Part shown: in pieces, positions 25,703 to 33,388 of the stretch
Layout of the letters: every line of letters begins with the position of its first letter
Position numbering within the stretch: position 1 is the stretch's first letter
NCBI GenBank assembly: GCA_965278965.1
Contig: OZ257127.1
Coordinates: 1,054,001 to 1,118,000 of the forward strand
DNA: 64,000 nt
Reading direction: 5' to 3'
Source of the DNA: UBA10649 sp965278965
GTDB lineage: Bacteria; Actinomycetota; Actinomycetes; S36-B12
Notes under the pieces: generated by a model
Told to the model about the DNA's origin: nothing
Seen by the model: only the letters and a program-made list of their open reading frames with translations
The model's database searches: none
Program-made: the position numbers and the translations under genes

Positions 25703-25755
25703 ATTTCCGGAATCCTTTCCAGCCATACTTTCGCCGACGCCGTTACGAATGTCAA
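25703..25755 (-). promoter_or_regulatory. Operator and probable -35 for the second Gfo/Idh/MocA operon
   Basis: The operator TTTCCGGAATCCTTTCCAG lies at 25704-25722. A perfect TTGACA (minus strand, 25755-25750) stands upstream; the hexamer 17 bases further (GAAAGT) is a poor -10, so the exact promoter is uncertain. Confidence 0.5.
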
Positions 25756-25770
25756 GAGTCGCGGCGGGAC

Positions 25771-26514
25771 CTACCAGTTCACCATTCCGCCGGTCTGGTT
25801 GATCGCCTGTCCCGTCATGTAGCCGGCCTCGTCCGAGAGCAGGAAAGCGATGAGACCCGCACACTCGTCGGGGTGCGCACCGCGCCCCAGCGGCACGGTC
25901 GCCATGCGGACGTCGGCGATGTGGTCGGGGGTCACACCCCGGATCTCGGCCAGCTTGGCGATGACGAGGTCCTGCATCGGCGTGTCCATGATCCCCGGGC
26001 AGATCGCGTTTACGCGGACGTTGCGCGGGGCGAACGCATAGGCGAACGACTTGGTGATCGACAGCACCGCCGTCTTAGAGGACGCGTACACCGCCGTCTC
26101 CAGCGTCGACGGGAGCTTCGCGGAGACGGAGCTGACGTTCACGATCGCGCCGCCGCTCGGCATGATGCGGCCGATCCGCGAGCACAGATCCCAAACGGCC
26201 TCGACATTGACGGCGTAGATGTCGCGGATGTCCTGGACCGTGAAGTCGAGGATCGGCTTGAGCCGGATGAGCCCCGCCGCGTTGACGAGCATGTCGGCCG
26301 GCCCGGCGGCCTCGACGACAGCGTCGCGACCCTCGTCGGTCGACAGGTCGGCCGCCAGCGTGCGCAGGCCGGCAAGGTCGTCGGCGGCCAGGCCCGCCTC
26401 GTTGAGGTCGACGGCGAGGACGTCGGCGCCGTCGCGGGCGAGCCGTAGCGCCGTGGCCCGACCGATACCACTGGCCGCGCCAGTGACGACCGCCGTCTTC
26501 TGGGACTTCGTCAT
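25771..26514 (-). CDS. SDR family NAD(P)-dependent oxidoreductase (2 of 3)
   Basis: A 247-residue classical SDR. TGAASGIG lies at 11-18, NAAG at 78-81, Ser129 in NVSSVS and Tyr143/Lys147 in YASSK. The Asp in the AVDLN segment after the second strand suggests NAD preference. The ATG has AGGAAG 4 bases upstream. It lies 52 bases behind the fucose-isomerase-like gene and is probably read with it from the promoter near 27980. Candidate reaction: oxidation of a sugar, aldonate or keto-deoxy-aldonate. Confidence 0.88.
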   Translation of the reverse strand: MTKSQKTAVVTGAASGIGRATALRLARDGADVLAVDLNEAGLAADDLAGLRTLAADLSTDEGRDAVVEAAGPADMLVNAAGLIRLKPILDFTVQDIRDIYAVNVEAVWDLCSRIGRIMPSGGAIVNVSSVSAKLPSTLETAVYASSKTAVLSITKSFAYAFAPRNVRVNAICPGIMDTPMQDLVIAKLAEIRGVTPDHIADVRMATVPLGRGAHPDECAGLIAFLLSDEAGYMTGQAINQTGGMVNW

Positions 26515-26566
26515 GTGCTTCCTCTCCTCGTGACCGAGCCGGTCGGGGACGACCGGGATGGACGGG

Positions 26567-27937
26567 TCAGACGACGACGACCTCGCCGCCGAGATGACGG
26601 GCGACCCGCTCGATGCGGTGGCCGACCCGCGCGTTGGTCGCGGCCGAGTGGTGGACGACACCGGCCGCAAGCCAGCGCGGCCACGCGTCGGTCACGTGGC
26701 CGCTGGCGAACCGGAAGCCCGCGTTGGGGGTCCCGGTGCGCGGGTACTGCGAACCGGTGAAGTCGCCGTCCGCCACGATCCAGCGCATGCCGTCCACTGG
26801 CACGAAGCCGACGAGTGAGGCCGGCGACGCGGCGATCGAGAACTGCGCGCACGGGCTCACGATCTGGTCCCCGGTGTACCACGCGTCGGGGGCCAGGCGC
26901 GTCGGGACGGACGGGGCGAGCCGCAGGTCGTGCTCCCCCGTGTTGGCCAGCACCACCTCGTCGCGCTCGTAGTCGACGGCCTCGACCTCGTGGTACAGGG
27001 TCGGAAGCCCGAGCGCCTGCACCGTGAGCATGGCGACGGATGTCACGACGTCTCCGCTGCAGGTCCACGGGATGCCCCGCGTCGTGAGCCGGCCCAGCGC
27101 CAGGCAGGGGCACACGCCCACGTCGGCGCCGAAGCGAAGGGCGGGGACGTGGCAGTTCAGCGTGCCCGCCCGAGCGCCGCTCTCCTGGACGAGGAGGTCG
27201 AGGGCGACCTCGACCCGGGCTATGCGCTCCACCGCGAGCAGGTCCACGTCGTCGTCGAAGGCGAACTCCGCGTCGAGCTGGGCCCGCACCGCTGCCGTCT
27301 GCGCCGGCGTGACGTCGCCGACCCGGGCGGCGAGCTCCTCGGGCGACACCGTCACCGAGCGGATGCCGAGCGGGGCGAGCTCTTCGTCGGTCGCGAGCAC
27401 GCTCGTGTAGCCGGGCATCGCCGTTCCGATGCGCAGCATCGTCGATCCGCGGACGACCCCGGCGGCGGCAGCAGCGTCGACCGCCTCGCGCGCAGCGGCC
27501 GCCTCAGCGAGGGTGGTCATGACGACGTCGTACCGACGACCTGCACGCGCGAGCGCACTGACGACCATCGGCGCACCGACCGTGGCTCCACGCGTGGTGA
27601 TGTCCGAGTGCGAGAAGTCCGCAGGGAGCCTCGGCTCCTCGTGCAGCGCCCAGACCACGACGGGGACCTCGGGCAACGGGTCGAGGAGGGCCATCGTCGT
27701 CGCCGGCGGGACGGCCATCGTTGACACGACAACGACGACGTCGGCGCGGCGGCACGCGTCGACCAGGTGGGCGGCCTGCGTCTCGTCGCCGTAGACGTCG
27801 CGCACCACGATGTCGAGGCCGGGCCCGAGGGCGACGGCGGCCCGCGCGAGGAGCGCCTCGCGGTCGGCGCGGAAGTCCCCCGGCACCGACGACGCCCAGA
27901 AGTCCCAGTACGGGTGGACGAGTGCGACCGCGGTCAT
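26567..27937 (-). CDS. L-fucose/L-arabinose isomerase-like family protein
   Basis: A 456-residue protein with the three-domain layout of FucI/AraI-like proteins. The first part is Rossmann-like (VALVHPYWDFWASS, VVVVSTMAVPPATTMALLDPLPEVPVVVWAL). Later blocks typical of the COG2407 group include ARAGTLNCHVPALRFG, GDVVTSVAMLTVQALG and VLANTGEHDLRLAPS. The candidate Glu, Asp and His metal ligands lie in these blocks. Many such proteins in sugar clusters have no proven activity. ATG 27937 has AGGAG 8 bases upstream; the operator lies directly before it. Confidence 0.75.
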   Translation of the reverse strand: MTAVALVHPYWDFWASSVPGDFRADREALLARAAVALGPGLDIVVRDVYGDETQAAHLVDACRRADVVVVVSTMAVPPATTMALLDPLPEVPVVVWALHEEPRLPADFSHSDITTRGATVGAPMVVSALARAGRRYDVVMTTLAEAAAAREAVDAAAAAGVVRGSTMLRIGTAMPGYTSVLATDEELAPLGIRSVTVSPEELAARVGDVTPAQTAAVRAQLDAEFAFDDDVDLLAVERIARVEVALDLLVQESGARAGTLNCHVPALRFGADVGVCPCLALGRLTTRGIPWTCSGDVVTSVAMLTVQALGLPTLYHEVEAVDYERDEVVLANTGEHDLRLAPSVPTRLAPDAWYTGDQIVSPCAQFSIAASPASLVGFVPVDGMRWIVADGDFTGSQYPRTGTPNAGFRFASGHVTDAWPRWLAAGVVHHSAATNARVGHRIERVARHLGGEVVVV

Positions 27938-27944
27938 CGAGCAA

Positions 27945-27974
27945 CTCCTGGAAAGGTTCCCGGAAAGGATTGCC
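27945..27974 (-). promoter_or_regulatory. Tandem operator between the isomerase-like and alcohol dehydrogenase genes
   Basis: Two overlapping copies of the motif, TCCTGGAAAGGTTCC then TCCCGGAAAGGATTGCC, share the central TTCC. They lie 7 bases before the isomerase-like start. TACTCT (minus strand, 27985-27980) is a possible leftward -10, and TATCGT at 27994-27999 a possible rightward one for the dehydrogenase. Confidence 0.55.
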
Positions 27975-28060
27975 ACCGAGAGTAGCGCATCGCTATCGTA
28001 CGGTCAGCAGAACCAACCAACCCCAATGCTCCGCGCGCGGAGAAGAGACGGGAGCGTGCT

Positions 28061-29107
28061 GTGACCGGGTCGGTGAGCCCCTCGCCGGACTCCGGGCGCG
28101 CCTACGTCCTGCCGGCTGTCGGCGCTGCGCTGCGGCTCGAGCACCGACCCATACCCGCGCCGACCGCGGGCGAGGCCCTCGTCCGGATCGACGCCTGCGG
28201 CGTGTGCGGATCGGATGCGTTCTTGGCCAAGGGCGGCTTCGGCGCAGACAAGCTTCCTGTCGTCCCCGGGCACGAAGCGGCCGGCCACGTCGTCGCCGTC
28301 GGCGACGACGTGGACCGCGCCTGGGTCGGGCAGCAGGTGGCGATCTACTACATCTCCGGCCCCGCGGACTCACGCTGGGCCAAGGCCGGCGTCGAGAACA
28401 TCGGGCCTGACATCCGCCGCATGGGTGTCGACCTGGACGGAGCGTTCGCCGACTACGTCGTCCGGCCGCTGTCCACGCTCGTGCCGGTATCCCCCGAGCT
28501 CGACCCCGCGACCGTCGCGGTGGCGACGGACGCGCTGGCGACCCCGTTCCACGCCCTGACCCGTATCGGCCGCGTGCAGCCGGGCGAGACGCTTGCCGTC
28601 CTCGGCCTCGGCGGGATCGGCAGCAACGCCATCCAGATCGGCAAGCACCTGGGTGCGCGGGTCGTCGCGATCGGCCGAAGCGCTGCGAAGCTCGAGCTCG
28701 CCGAGCAGCTCGGGGCCGATGTGCTCGTTCGCTCCGAGGACGGGCCGGACGCTGTGCGCCAGGCGATGGGCGACCAGGCCGACGTCGTCGTGCAGTGCGT
28801 CGGCGATCCGGCCATGGACCGCTTCGCCATCGACATCGCGGGGTTCCGCGCACGGGTCGTCCTGGTCGGGACCTCGCTGGGCCACTTCACGGCGTCCGCG
28901 ACCGACTTCGTGTGGCGGGAGCTGTCGCTCCTCGGCAGCCGTGGCTTCGTCCGGCAGGACATCGTCGACGTCCTCGACCTCGTGCAGTCCGGGGCGCTCA
29001 CGACCGACCACCTCACGGCATCGACCCGGCCGCTCGACGAGGCGAACGCCGCGCTGGACGACCTTGGGTCGGGGCGCGTGCTGCGCACCGTGCTCATCAA
29101 CAGCTGA
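28061..29107 (+). CDS. Zinc-dependent alcohol dehydrogenase-like protein (MDR superfamily)
   Basis: A 348-residue medium-chain dehydrogenase. The catalytic zinc ligand Cys49 lies in CGVCGSD and His71-Glu72 in PGHEAAGH, and the Rossmann motif LGLGGIGSNAIQ follows. The lobe that normally carries four structural-zinc cysteines (CGxCxxCxxG) instead reads AIYYISGPADSRWAKAG and has no cysteine, so only the catalytic zinc is expected. The GTG start has GGGAG 6 bases upstream. It probably oxidises a sugar-derived alcohol and is followed by an SDR gene 52 bases away. Confidence 0.88.
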   Translation: MTGSVSPSPDSGRAYVLPAVGAALRLEHRPIPAPTAGEALVRIDACGVCGSDAFLAKGGFGADKLPVVPGHEAAGHVVAVGDDVDRAWVGQQVAIYYISGPADSRWAKAGVENIGPDIRRMGVDLDGAFADYVVRPLSTLVPVSPELDPATVAVATDALATPFHALTRIGRVQPGETLAVLGLGGIGSNAIQIGKHLGARVVAIGRSAAKLELAEQLGADVLVRSEDGPDAVRQAMGDQADVVVQCVGDPAMDRFAIDIAGFRARVVLVGTSLGHFTASATDFVWRELSLLGSRGFVRQDIVDVLDLVQSGALTTDHLTASTRPLDEANAALDDLGSGRVLRTVLINS

Positions 29108-29159
29108 CGACCCGTAGACGCAGCCATTCGCGGCCACGTCACCGACACGAGGAGACCAC

Positions 29160-29867
29160 GTGGAGCTCGACGGATTCACCGGACGAACGGCCATCGTCAC
29201 CGGCGGCGCCAAGGGCATCGGCCGGCGCATCGCCGAGACGCTGACCGGCCTCGGCGCGACCGTCGCCGTCGGTGACATCGTTCTGCCGGAGGTGCCCGGC
29301 TGCGTGAACGCCGAGCTCGACGTCACGAGCGAGGCCTCGGTCGCGGCCTTCGTCGAGCACGTGCGGAACGAGGCCGGCACACCATCGATCCTGGTGCTGA
29401 ACGCCGGCGTCTTCCACGTCGAGTCCCTCGAGCAGACGACCATCGAGATGTGGTCGCGCACGCTCGCGGTCAACCTGACAGGTGCGTTCTTGATGGCGCG
29501 CGCAGTGCTGCCGTTGATGCGCGAGCAGGGTTACGGCCGCGTGCTCACGATCGGGTCGAGCGCCGGCATCACCGGCGGGTCCAAGAGCATGGCCGCGTAC
29601 GCCGCGTCGAAGGCCGGCGTCATGGCCTTGGCGAAGTCACTGGCGTCGGAGTACGCGCCGTTCGGCATCACGTCCAACGCTCTTGCGCCGAGCCTCATCG
29701 CGACCGACATGGTCGCGAACATCGCGGACCTCGCTGACCGGGTGCCCGTCGGCCGGCTCGGCGACCCGCAGGACGTGGCCGACGCCGTGGCCTATCTGTG
29801 CTCGGAGCACTCGGGCTTCGTCACCGGCGCGGTCCTGGACGTCAACGGCGGCTTCCTGATCCACTGA
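29160..29867 (+). CDS. SDR family NAD(P)-dependent oxidoreductase (3 of 3)
   Basis: A 235-residue classical SDR with TGGAKGIG at 14-21, NAGV at 81-84, Ser133 in IGSSAG and Tyr147/Lys151 in YAASK. GTG 29160 follows GAGGAG 5 bases upstream. It is likely co-transcribed with the alcohol dehydrogenase gene and ends at a hairpin terminator. Substrate unknown, probably a sugar or polyol derivative. Confidence 0.88.
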   Translation: MELDGFTGRTAIVTGGAKGIGRRIAETLTGLGATVAVGDIVLPEVPGCVNAELDVTSEASVAAFVEHVRNEAGTPSILVLNAGVFHVESLEQTTIEMWSRTLAVNLTGAFLMARAVLPLMREQGYGRVLTIGSSAGITGGSKSMAAYAASKAGVMALAKSLASEYAPFGITSNALAPSLIATDMVANIADLADRVPVGRLGDPQDVADAVAYLCSEHSGFVTGAVLDVNGGFLIH

Positions 29868-29873
29868 GCCGCC

Positions 29874-29899
29874 AGCGGCTGCCCGCGCGGTCAGCCGCT
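29874..29899. terminator. Hairpin between convergent SDR and lacI genes
   Basis: An 8-base perfect inverted repeat (AGCGGCTG at 29874-29881, CAGCCGCT at 29892-29899) with a 10-base GC-rich loop. It reaches into the stop codon of the leftward lacI gene and can serve both directions. Confidence 0.6.
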
Positions 29900-31013
29900 A
29901 GGAGCGCGCGGCGGCGCGACGAGCAGGTGTCGGCGACTTCGCCGCGCCTGCCTTGACCGGAGCCGACTTCGCCGGCGCGCGCCGCGGGCGCCCGGCGATC
30001 GTGGTCAGGCTCTCGCGCGGGGTGAAGGTGGTCGGCACGGTGATCGTCGCGGACTCGCCCCCGCCGAGCATGTCGAGCAGGAGGCGCGCAGAGGTCGTGC
30101 CCATCTCGTTGGGGTCGCGCGCGACCGATGCGAGGCTGGGCGTCGACACGTCGAACAACGGCCACTCGTCGAGGGCGATCAGCGCGACGTCCTCCCCCGG
30201 TCGGCGACCGAGCTGGGAGAGCGCGCGGATGGCCCCCGCGGTCGTGAGGACGCCACCGGTGATCAGCGCCGTCGGCTCGGGCCGACGCGACATGAGCCGG
30301 ATGACCTCGGACTTGCTGAAGTCCGACGTGAACTGCCCGATCGAGAGCAACCCCTCCTCGGGGTCGGCTCCCGCATCCGCGAAGGCGTCGCGGTAGGCGC
30401 GCAGGCGCTCGCGCGTCGAGCGCACATCCATCGAGCCGGTGATGAGCGCGATCTTGCGGTGCCCGCGGGCCAGCAGGTCCGTCGTCGCCGCATGCACGCC
30501 CGTGTAGTGGTCGCACAGGACGGCCCCGAGGTCGAGCCCCTCGACCTCCCGGTCAAGCAGCACGATGGGGCCGTTGAAGCGCTCCAGGGCGGTACGGGTG
30601 CCCTCCGCAACCTCGGACTCCAGCGAGACGATCAGCCCGTCAACACGGCGACGGCGAAGCACTTCGAGGTTGAGCGCCTCCACGGCGATGTCGCCGTCGG
30701 AGTTCATCAGGATCATCGAGTAGCCGGCCGCGCGCAGCTCCTGCTCGCTGCGCCGGGCGATCACGGCGAACAGGGGGTTGGAGATGTCGCGGATCAAGAA
30801 GCCGACGGTTCTGGTCGATCCGCTGCGCAGCGACTGGGCGAGCATGTCCGGCTGGTAGCCGAGATCCGACGCGGCGTCCTCGACCCGCTTGCGCATCCGC
30901 GGCGAGACGTCGGGATGGTCCGAGAGGACACGCGAGACGCTCGAGAGGGCGACTCCGGCGCGCTCCGCGACATCGCGGATGGTGATCGGACCCCCCCGAC
31001 CGTTGTCCTGCAT
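29898..31013 (-). CDS. LacI-family transcriptional regulator (second regulator of the island)
   Basis: A 371-residue LacI/GalR regulator. Its recognition region VALSSVSRVLSDHPDVS differs by one residue from that of the regulator at 7861 (VAVSS...), while the sensor domains differ more, so both should bind the same operators but answer to different ligands. An Ala/Lys/Arg/Pro-rich tail of about 30 residues follows the sensor domain (APAKSAPVKAGAAKSPTPA), an unusual addition that may bind DNA non-specifically. ATG 31013 has GGGGGA upstream. A -10-like TAGGGT (minus strand, 31051-31046) is present, but no GGAA-type operator, so this gene is probably not controlled by the same sites. Confidence 0.9.
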   Translation of the reverse strand: MQDNGRGGPITIRDVAERAGVALSSVSRVLSDHPDVSPRMRKRVEDAASDLGYQPDMLAQSLRSGSTRTVGFLIRDISNPLFAVIARRSEQELRAAGYSMILMNSDGDIAVEALNLEVLRRRRVDGLIVSLESEVAEGTRTALERFNGPIVLLDREVEGLDLGAVLCDHYTGVHAATTDLLARGHRKIALITGSMDVRSTRERLRAYRDAFADAGADPEEGLLSIGQFTSDFSKSEVIRLMSRRPEPTALITGGVLTTAGAIRALSQLGRRPGEDVALIALDEWPLFDVSTPSLASVARDPNEMGTTSARLLLDMLGGGESATITVPTTFTPRESLTTIAGRPRRAPAKSAPVKAGAAKSPTPARRAAARS

Positions 31014-31096
31014 AGGTCCCCCATCGGGTCAGATCAACGAACCGAACCCTAGCGCACTCCCTCGATGCTCATAGCGGCCAAACGCACTGACAGTGC

Positions 31097-32212
31097 CTAG
31101 GATTCGACGCGGTACTGCGCGATGAAGTCCTCGTCCAGCTCCCACCCGAAGCCGGGAGCAGTCGGCAGGACGAGCTGACCGTCGACGAAGTCCCCGCGGT
31201 TGCCGAGGAGGTTCCAGAAGATCGGGTCGCGGTTGGGCGAGAAGACCTCGGCGTAGGTCCCATGCGGCACCGATGCGAGCAGCGGGGCCGCGACCTGGGC
31301 CTCCTCATGGTGTCCGAGCTGCACGTCGAAGCTCGCCGCGAGTGCCGCCACCCGACGCCACTCGGTCGGGCCGCCGCCCCACGACGCATCGAAGTTGCAG
31401 ACGTCGATCGCGCCGTTCAGCATCATCTCGCGCATGCCGACGCGGCTGATCTCGCTCTGTCCGGCAGCGACATTGACGTTCCCGCGTAGCCGCACATCGC
31501 GAAGTCCGCGCCAGTCCGCATGCCAACGGGTGGGCTCCTCGAACCAGCGGAGGTTGACCTCGTCGCGGACGATGTCCAAGAACGCCAACGCTTCCGGGAC
31601 GGTGTAGCCCTGGTTCGCATCGACGACGAAGATGAAGTCGTCCGGGACGCGGTCTCGCGCGAAGAGCAGGCGTGCGGCGTCCTCGGCGGGCGGGCGAGCA
31701 CCGATCTTGAACTTCATGCCGACGAGGCCGTGCGTGCCGGAGAAGAACTCCAGCTCGCGCTCGAGGTCATCCTCGCTGCTGCCGTAGTAGCCGCCGATCG
31801 CGATCGTCGGGATGCGGTCGCGGAAGCCGCCCCACAGCTTCCACAGCGGGAGACCGGCCACCTTCCCCATCGCGTCCCAGACCGCGCTGTCGACGCACGC
31901 GATCGCCTGCATCGGGATGGCACGGTCGCGCAGCTGGTCGAGCGTGACCGGGATCATGCTGTGCCAGACGCGCTCCGGCTCCGTGACGTCGAGTCCGACG
32001 ACCAGCGGGACGATCTCGTCGTGGATGATCGAGAGCACCTCGTGCTGCTCCTCGTCGGTGTCGGCGTTGTAGCTCTGGCCGACGATCCCGTCCGAGGTGT
32101 GGATGCGCGTGATGATCGTGCACCGGTTGCGCATCTTGTAGTAGCTGCCCTTGTAGAGGTGCTTGAGCGGCACGCGAAGGGGGATGGTCTCGATCCGCTC
32201 GATCGTGGGCAT
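31097..32212 (-). CDS. Mandelate racemase/muconate lactonizing enzyme family protein (enolase superfamily, copy B of a related pair)
   Basis: A 371-residue paralogue of the protein at 15622. Lys167/Lys169 lie in GMKFKIG, Asp198 in VVDANQGY, Glu225 in FEEPTRW and His301 in GHHEEAQVA. It shares the GQSE substitution (Gln252) at the usual third-ligand position. The start has GGAGG 4 bases upstream and a strong promoter with operator. It stands alone between two promoters, so it may be expressed separately from copy A and handle a different epimer. Probable acid-sugar dehydratase. Confidence 0.87.
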   Translation of the reverse strand: MPTIERIETIPLRVPLKHLYKGSYYKMRNRCTIITRIHTSDGIVGQSYNADTDEEQHEVLSIIHDEIVPLVVGLDVTEPERVWHSMIPVTLDQLRDRAIPMQAIACVDSAVWDAMGKVAGLPLWKLWGGFRDRIPTIAIGGYYGSSEDDLERELEFFSGTHGLVGMKFKIGARPPAEDAARLLFARDRVPDDFIFVVDANQGYTVPEALAFLDIVRDEVNLRWFEEPTRWHADWRGLRDVRLRGNVNVAAGQSEISRVGMREMMLNGAIDVCNFDASWGGGPTEWRRVAALAASFDVQLGHHEEAQVAAPLLASVPHGTYAEVFSPNRDPIFWNLLGNRGDFVDGQLVLPTAPGFGWELDEDFIAQYRVES

Positions 32213-32236
32213 GCGTCCTCCGTAGTTCTAAGTAAC

Positions 32237-32274
32237 GATCCTGGAAACGATACCACGAGTGGTAGCGCTGTCAA
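32237..32274 (-). promoter_or_regulatory. Promoter and operator of the enolase-family gene at 31097
   Basis: On the minus strand -35 TTGACA (32274-32269) and -10 TATCGT (32252-32247) are 16 bases apart. The operator TCCTGGAAACGATACCA (plus reading, 32239-32255) contains the -10 box, so repressor and RNA polymerase would exclude each other. Confidence 0.72.
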
Positions 32275-32298
32275 CCAGAACGCACGGGATCGGTGCCG

Positions 32299-33348
32299 TC
32301 AGCGGCTCTCGGCGTGCCCGGTCCGGGCACTTCGGTAGGCGATGTCCAGGGCCTCGACGGTCCGGGCTCCCAGCTCGCCGGGTGACTCGTTGGGCATGCC
32401 GTCGCCCCGGACGGCCGCGACCAGCGCGTCGATCGGGCCCTGGCAGTGGATCGCCCCGTCGCCGTCCGCCACGTCGAGGAACTGCTGCTCGCCGTCGCGG
32501 AAGATGGAGACGATCTCGCGCTGGAGGTCGACCTGTAGCTGGCCTCGCGAGCCGATCGCACGGACCTCGAGCGCGTGCTTGTTCGCGTCGGCGCCCAGGT
32601 GCGCGGACCCGCCGGACATCACGCCGACCGCTCCCCCGTCATAGCGGTACGTGATCGCGTCGTGCAGCTCGACCGATGCGTCCAGCGGTGACGACATGAA
32701 CGCGAACCCGGACTCCACGCGTGCGCCAGTGAGCCACAGGCCCAAGCCGAGGGCGTGGCTGAGCTGCGCCTGCCCGTACCCGCCTCCCGCGACCGACGGA
32801 TCGGTCCAGGTCGAGGTCTCGGGCACGGCGTCCTGGTCGGCCTGCGGGTATGACCCGGTGTTGGAGAGCAGCTCACGTGTCGTCGACGACATGACGATGC
32901 TCATCTGCTCGAGCTCGCCGATGCCGATCTCGTCCATGAGCCGCTTGGCATGCCGGACCATCGGCAGGTAGTTCGCGCCGAACGCGACGATGAGCTGGCG
33001 GCCGGCGCGGTCCGCGAGATCGACGAGCTCCCACGCCTGCACGGGATCGATCGTGAAGGGCTTCTCGCACATCACGTGAGCACCCGCGGCCAGCGCCGCT
33101 CCGGCGTGCTCGCGGTGGAACACCGCCGGGCTGGCCACTACGCACGCGTCGACACCGGCAGCGATGACGTCGCGGTAGTCCTCGGACGCGATCGGGACAC
33201 CGAACCGCTCCTGGATGCGCTGCAGCTGCTCCGGTCCCTTGCGAGCGATAGCCACGAGCTCGACGTCGGGGTGACGTACGAGGTTGGGCAGGTGCGAGGC
33301 GACAGCCCAGCTCCCGGCGCCGATGACACCAACACGAATGGGGCTCAC
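32299..33348 (-). CDS. Gfo/Idh/MocA family oxidoreductase (copy 3 of 3)
   Basis: A 349-residue NAD(P)-dependent oxidoreductase with IRVGVIGAGSWAVASHLPNL, HVMCEKPFTI, GGGYGQAQLSHALGLGLWLTGAR and ELGARTVEALDIAYRSA, matching the copies at 8905 and 24526 along their whole length. GTG 33348 has AGGAGG 6 bases upstream. It follows the esterase-like gene by 40 bases and is probably read from the operator-bearing promoter at 34364. Confidence 0.88.
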   Translation of the reverse strand: MSPIRVGVIGAGSWAVASHLPNLVRHPDVELVAIARKGPEQLQRIQERFGVPIASEDYRDVIAAGVDACVVASPAVFHREHAGAALAAGAHVMCEKPFTIDPVQAWELVDLADRAGRQLIVAFGANYLPMVRHAKRLMDEIGIGELEQMSIVMSSTTRELLSNTGSYPQADQDAVPETSTWTDPSVAGGGYGQAQLSHALGLGLWLTGARVESGFAFMSSPLDASVELHDAITYRYDGGAVGVMSGGSAHLGADANKHALEVRAIGSRGQLQVDLQREIVSIFRDGEQQFLDVADGDGAIHCQGPIDALVAAVRGDGMPNESPGELGARTVEALDIAYRSARTGHAESR

Positions 33349-33388
33349 CCGTCTCCTCCTTCGTCGCGGCGCCGTCCGGCGCGCGGGA

